Positions 14,288 through 17,362 of a stretch of DNA of 17,362 nucleotides are shown piece after piece; positions within the stretch are counted from its first letter, which is position 1; the number at the start of each line of letters is the position of its first letter. The position numbers and the translations under genes were made by a program. The notes under the pieces are model-generated. The model made no database searches, was not told the origin of the DNA, and was given only the letters and a program-made list of their open reading frames with translations. Origin of the DNA: Bacillota bacterium (GTDB lineage Bacteria; Bacillota; Clostridia; Lachnospirales; Lachnospiraceae); assembly GCA_023415595.1 (NCBI GenBank), contig JAEZJW010000206.1, forward strand, positions 1 to 17,362, read 5' to 3'.

Positions 14288-16324
14288 ATGAATAATTCAG
14301 TCAGTATCATAATTTCAGTCTATAATACGGAGAATCACCTCAGCCGTTGTGTTGAGTCCATACTTGCGCAGACCTATCGTAATCTGGAGATCCTCCTGGT
14401 GGATGTATGCTCCACGGACAACAGTCCAAAGCTATGTGATGCTTATGCGGAAAAGGATTCGAGAATTAAGGTAATCCATAGGGAAAAGGGTGGCCTCCCG
14501 GAGGCAAAGAATGCCGGATTGAAGGAAATCAGCGGGGATTATGTTTATTTTCTTGACGGGAATGACTATGTGGCTGACACCTTAGTGGAAGCCGCTTTAG
14601 GGAAGGCGGAGGATACCTCGGCCGATCTGGTGCTGTTTCACTATAAAAAGGTGGATGAGTTCGATAACCTATTGTCCACAGTCAGATTTCAGACTGCCGA
14701 TACTGAGGAACCGGACAGCTTAAAACTTCTGATGAGGCCTCTGTTGGGAAGCAGGGAGGGTCTGGAGCTTGGAAACAGATTATTTAAAGCTTCCCTTATC
14801 CGGAAGATGCATCTGCGCTTTTGGAGTAATGAAGCAAATTTCTCGGAGGATCGGGGATTTACATTAGCCTATGCCCTTTATGCGAGGCGGATCGCCTATC
14901 TGCCAGAAGTACTGTATTATTACCGGATACGAAAAGGCTCGGATCGGGCGCGATCACCGAAGGAGCCCAGGCTGTCAGAAGCAGTTGAATTATGTAAGCT
15001 TCTGAAGCAGAGGATGACAGCTTCCTTTAGAAACAGCAGCCTCAATAAGAAATATTCCTTTTTGCTTTTTGGCTTAATCAATGAGGAGCTGGCCAAACTT
15101 CACTTCAACAATTATAAAACCACGCTATCCTCTGTGAAGGATACAAAGTTCCTTTATAGTCAGATCAGACGGGTGATAAGAAAGCCCGGATTATTAATGA
15201 AATACTACGGATTTGCTTGGGGAATGGCTCTTTTGCTGCAATGTATCTTAATTTCCTCCAAAAGAACGGAGAAAATCGGGATCCATATTATTCATCTGAT
15301 TAACAAGTGCCGGAAAATATCGGAGACCTATCAATATAATAAAACAAAGATAAGCTCAAAAAAGCGGCTTTTCTTAATTGGCTGTGAGGACTTTTGGAAC
15401 CTGGGAGATCAGCATATAGCAATATCAGAGCTTCAATACCTGAAGAAAATCTTTCCGGACTATGCGATTGTTGAGATTACAGCATCTCAGTATTTTGCCG
15501 TGAATCGTCTTCTCCCGTTTGTGATCCGAAGAAGGGATCTGATCTGCATGCATGGTGGAGGAAATATCGGAAACTTCTATATGCTTGCTGAATATATCCG
15601 CAGAGACCTTATGAAGAAATTTCCGACAAATGAGAAGGTGATATTCCCTCAGACCATTCACTATGATGCCTCCGACAGCGCAAGGGCTGAGCTTACGGAG
15701 GACCAAAGCTCGATCAGACGGACGAAAAACCTGACCCTATGCCTTAGAGAAAAGGCTTCCTATGAACTGGCGAAGCAGTATTTTAACTGCAGGGAGATCT
15801 TAATACCGGATATCGTATTGTTTTCAGACTATACTGATAAATTTGAATTTGAACGGAAGGGTGCACTTCTTCTCTTACGAAATGATCTGGAGGGTGTAAT
15901 GTCCGAGCAGGATAAGCAGCTGATCAGAGGGGTGGTACAGAAGTACACTTCTGATATTCAGATGAATGATACGCAATTAATTGCGGACATTCAGGTTTAT
16001 GACAGAGAAGAGGTTGTAGAGGAGTTTATCAGTAAAATAGCGAAAGCTGAATTTGTCGTAACCGACCGTCTGCATGGAATGGTGTTCTGTGCAATAACAA
16101 GAACTCCCTGCATCGTACTTCCGAATTATAACCATAAGGTTAAGGGAGTCTATGAATGGATCTCGGGACTGGAGTATATTATCATGATTAAAAATATGGG
16201 TGAGCTGGAGGAGGCTTTGAATAAGCTGAGAAGAATGGATGGAGCTATGTATGACAAAACGGACCTGCTGAAAAGGTTTGATGCTCTGTCGAAGCTGCTG
16301 AAGAGTAAAATCAGTGCTCCATAA
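14288..16324 (+). CDS. Fusion: degenerate GT2 domain plus polysaccharide pyruvyltransferase
   Basis: A 678-residue two-domain protein. Residues 1 to about 240 form a GT2 domain (VSIIISVYNTENHL, 5-18), with a helical/hydrophobic linker to about 350. Residues about 359-640 are a polysaccharide pyruvyltransferase (WcaK/EpsI type): FWNLGDQHIA (369-378), MHGGGNIGNFY (421-431), FPQTIHYD (453-460), LREKASYE (496-503) and TDRLHGMVFC (592-601). That domain puts pyruvate ketals from phosphoenolpyruvate on sugars, adding negative charge. The GT2 part has lost residues kept in its neighbour: VDDGS is VDVCS (38-42, with V40 and C41), the DxD is D90-G-N92 (FLDGND), and SDARN is PEAKN (71-75). The GT2 activity is therefore doubtful, while the pyruvyltransferase looks intact. 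I saw no good internal start for a separate pyruvyltransferase. Confidence 0.88.
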   Translation: MNNSVSIIISVYNTENHLSRCVESILAQTYRNLEILLVDVCSTDNSPKLCDAYAEKDSRIKVIHREKGGLPEAKNAGLKEISGDYVYFLDGNDYVADTLVEAALGKAEDTSADLVLFHYKKVDEFDNLLSTVRFQTADTEEPDSLKLLMRPLLGSREGLELGNRLFKASLIRKMHLRFWSNEANFSEDRGFTLAYALYARRIAYLPEVLYYYRIRKGSDRARSPKEPRLSEAVELCKLLKQRMTASFRNSSLNKKYSFLLFGLINEELAKLHFNNYKTTLSSVKDTKFLYSQIRRVIRKPGLLMKYYGFAWGMALLLQCILISSKRTEKIGIHIIHLINKCRKISETYQYNKTKISSKKRLFLIGCEDFWNLGDQHIAISELQYLKKIFPDYAIVEITASQYFAVNRLLPFVIRRRDLICMHGGGNIGNFYMLAEYIRRDLMKKFPTNEKVIFPQTIHYDASDSARAELTEDQSSIRRTKNLTLCLREKASYELAKQYFNCREILIPDIVLFSDYTDKFEFERKGALLLLRNDLEGVMSEQDKQLIRGVVQKYTSDIQMNDTQLIADIQVYDREEVVEEFISKIAKAEFVVTDRLHGMVFCAITRTPCIVLPNYNHKVKGVYEWISGLEYIIMIKNMGELEEALNKLRRMDGAMYDKTDLLKRFDALSKLLKSKISAP

Positions 16325-16355
16325 CTTAAGCTGACCGAGGGAGGGAAGATATTAT

Positions 16356-17362
16356 ATGAATGAGAAGGTAAGTGTTATTATTCCGATTTATAAGGTAGAA
16401 AAATATATCCGCCGATGTATTGAATCCATCCTTGCACAGACCTACCGTAATCTGGAGATCCTATTGGTGGATGATGGCTCCCCCGATGGGTGCCCGGCTA
16501 TCTGCGATGAATATGCGAAACAAGATCACAGAATCCGGGTGATACATAAACCGAACGGTGGTCTCTCCGATGCGAGAAACGCCGCGTTGAAGGTTTTCAC
16601 CGGAGATTATGTATATTTTCTGGATGGGGATGATTATGTTGCAAGTACCCTGATCGAGGTCGCATTATCGAAGGCAGTTGAGACCTCGGCAGATCTGGTT
16701 ACCTTTAATTATTACAGGGTGGACGAATATGACAACTTATTGTCCACCAGTTATTTTAAGGAAGGAATCTATGAGATTAACGATCGCAATCGAATTGATT
16801 ATATCGTTAACCGGCTGGCAAAGTATACGAACGGCTGGGAGGCCTGGAACAGGCTGTTTAAGGGAGATGTCATACGAAATAATCAGTTATACTTCTGGAA
16901 CAACAAGGTTATTTTTGCCGAGGATTTCGGCTTCTCACTTAATTATGCGATGCATGTAACCAAAATCGCCTGTATTTCCGAGGTATTATATTATTACTTG
17001 ATCCGAAAGGATTCCATTATGTCACAGGCGGCGAGGGAGCCCAGGTTATCAGCCTCGCTTTCTTTATGTAAGCTGGTGGAGGAGAAGATCACGGCTTCCT
17101 TTCATAACACCGTATTACAGAAAAAGTTTCCGGTGTTGTTTTACAGCATCATGTTCGAACAGCTCAGAAGCCTTACGACAGATAATTATAAGAAGGCAAT
17201 CGCATCGATTAATGATAAAAAATACTTCTATAAGCAAATCAGAAGAGCTGTGCTCCGCTTCCCTTCGGTTTTCAGATATTATGGTTTTAAAAGAGGCCTT
17301 ATTGTATTGCTGAACTGTATCTTATTACTGACTAGAGGTTTGGTGAGGCTAAATGTATCCAT
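16356..17362 (+). CDS. GT2-family glycosyltransferase, cut by the window end
   Basis: The frame is open from ATG 16356 (after GGGAGGGA at 16339-16346) to the last base, giving 335 complete codons and no stop. It begins VSVIIPIYKVEKYI (5-18) and has all the GT2 residues: VDDGS with D39/D40, GGLSDARNA (68-76), the DxD D90-G-D92, and ED in the FAEDFGFSL region. It is closely related to the GT2 half of the preceding gene, without gaps through the first 100 residues and with similarity as far as KYYGF/RYYGF near the window end. It may therefore also continue into a second domain beyond the edge. Likely adds a sugar of the repeat unit. Activity looks intact, unlike its neighbour. Confidence 0.87.
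   Translation, partial: MNEKVSVIIPIYKVEKYIRRCIESILAQTYRNLEILLVDDGSPDGCPAICDEYAKQDHRIRVIHKPNGGLSDARNAALKVFTGDYVYFLDGDDYVASTLIEVALSKAVETSADLVTFNYYRVDEYDNLLSTSYFKEGIYEINDRNRIDYIVNRLAKYTNGWEAWNRLFKGDVIRNNQLYFWNNKVIFAEDFGFSLNYAMHVTKIACISEVLYYYLIRKDSIMSQAAREPRLSASLSLCKLVEEKITASFHNTVLQKKFPVLFYSIMFEQLRSLTTDNYKKAIASINDKKYFYKQIRRAVLRFPSVFRYYGFKRGLIVLLNCILLLTRGLVRLNVS

Noticed and set aside
16678..16959. Open frame starting with ATG-like MRPRQIW within the last gene
   Set aside because: It is in a different frame from the clear GT2 coding sequence that spans it and resembles no protein I recognise.
1..17362. tRNA, rRNA, CRISPR arrays, insertion sequences or transposase genes
   Set aside because: None were seen. 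No regularly spaced repeats, transposase motifs or cloverleaf-like segments were recognised by eye.

Overview
This window is almost entirely one extracellular/cell-surface polysaccharide biosynthesis operon, read left to right on the + strand, from a low-GC, endospore-forming Clostridia-type Firmicute. The Lachnospiraceae are the likeliest family by protein style, but no marker gene in the window fixes a genus. The spore-former inference rests on a SpoIIID-like fragment at the left edge; the Gram-positive inference rests on split CpsC/CpsD-type proteins, an LCP-family wall ligase and strong AGGAGG ribosome binding sites.

Left edge (1-393): a truncated SpoIIID-like coding fragment, a good intrinsic terminator (about 215-251), then an AT-rich intergenic region with a sigma-A-like promoter (288-316) and two GATAA-type inverted repeats. 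Regulation and assembly block (394-2902): an LCP-family transferase, a CpsC/Wzz-like membrane adaptor and a CpsD-like BY-kinase homologue whose Walker A lysine is replaced. Glycosyltransferase block (2957-7328): GT4, GT2, GT4 and a GT14 (Core-2/I-branching type) enzyme. Polymerisation and processing (7325-10051): a Wzy-like multi-pass membrane protein translationally coupled to the GT14 gene, then a secreted GH16 glucanase-like enzyme flanked by Big_2-type domains. Unusual block (10137-12674): two tandem paralogues that look like PP-loop ATP pyrophosphatases with a QueC-like four-cysteine site, function unknown. Export and decoration (12703-17362): a Wzx-type flippase (GTG start), a GT2/polysaccharide-pyruvyltransferase fusion, and a closely related GT2 gene that runs off the right end.

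Together the genes describe a Wzx/Wzy-type pathway. Cytoplasmic transferases build a lipid-linked repeat unit, the flippase exports it, the Wzy-like protein polymerises it, CpsC/CpsD-like proteins control length and the LCP protein attaches the polymer to the envelope. Pyruvyl ketals and an unknown PP-loop-dependent step may decorate the sugar, and the GH16 enzyme may trim or release product. No initiating sugar-phosphate transferase, CpsB/YwqE-type phosphatase or nucleotide-sugar genes are seen here, so the locus probably continues to the right or relies on genes elsewhere. No gap between genes exceeds 300 bases, and I saw no internal terminator from 394 onward.

The most unusual signals are the tandem QueC-like PP-loop genes inside a polysaccharide operon, a GT2 domain that has lost several catalytic residues while fused to an apparently intact pyruvyltransferase, the Walker A substitution in the kinase homologue, and the broken spoIIID at the boundary.
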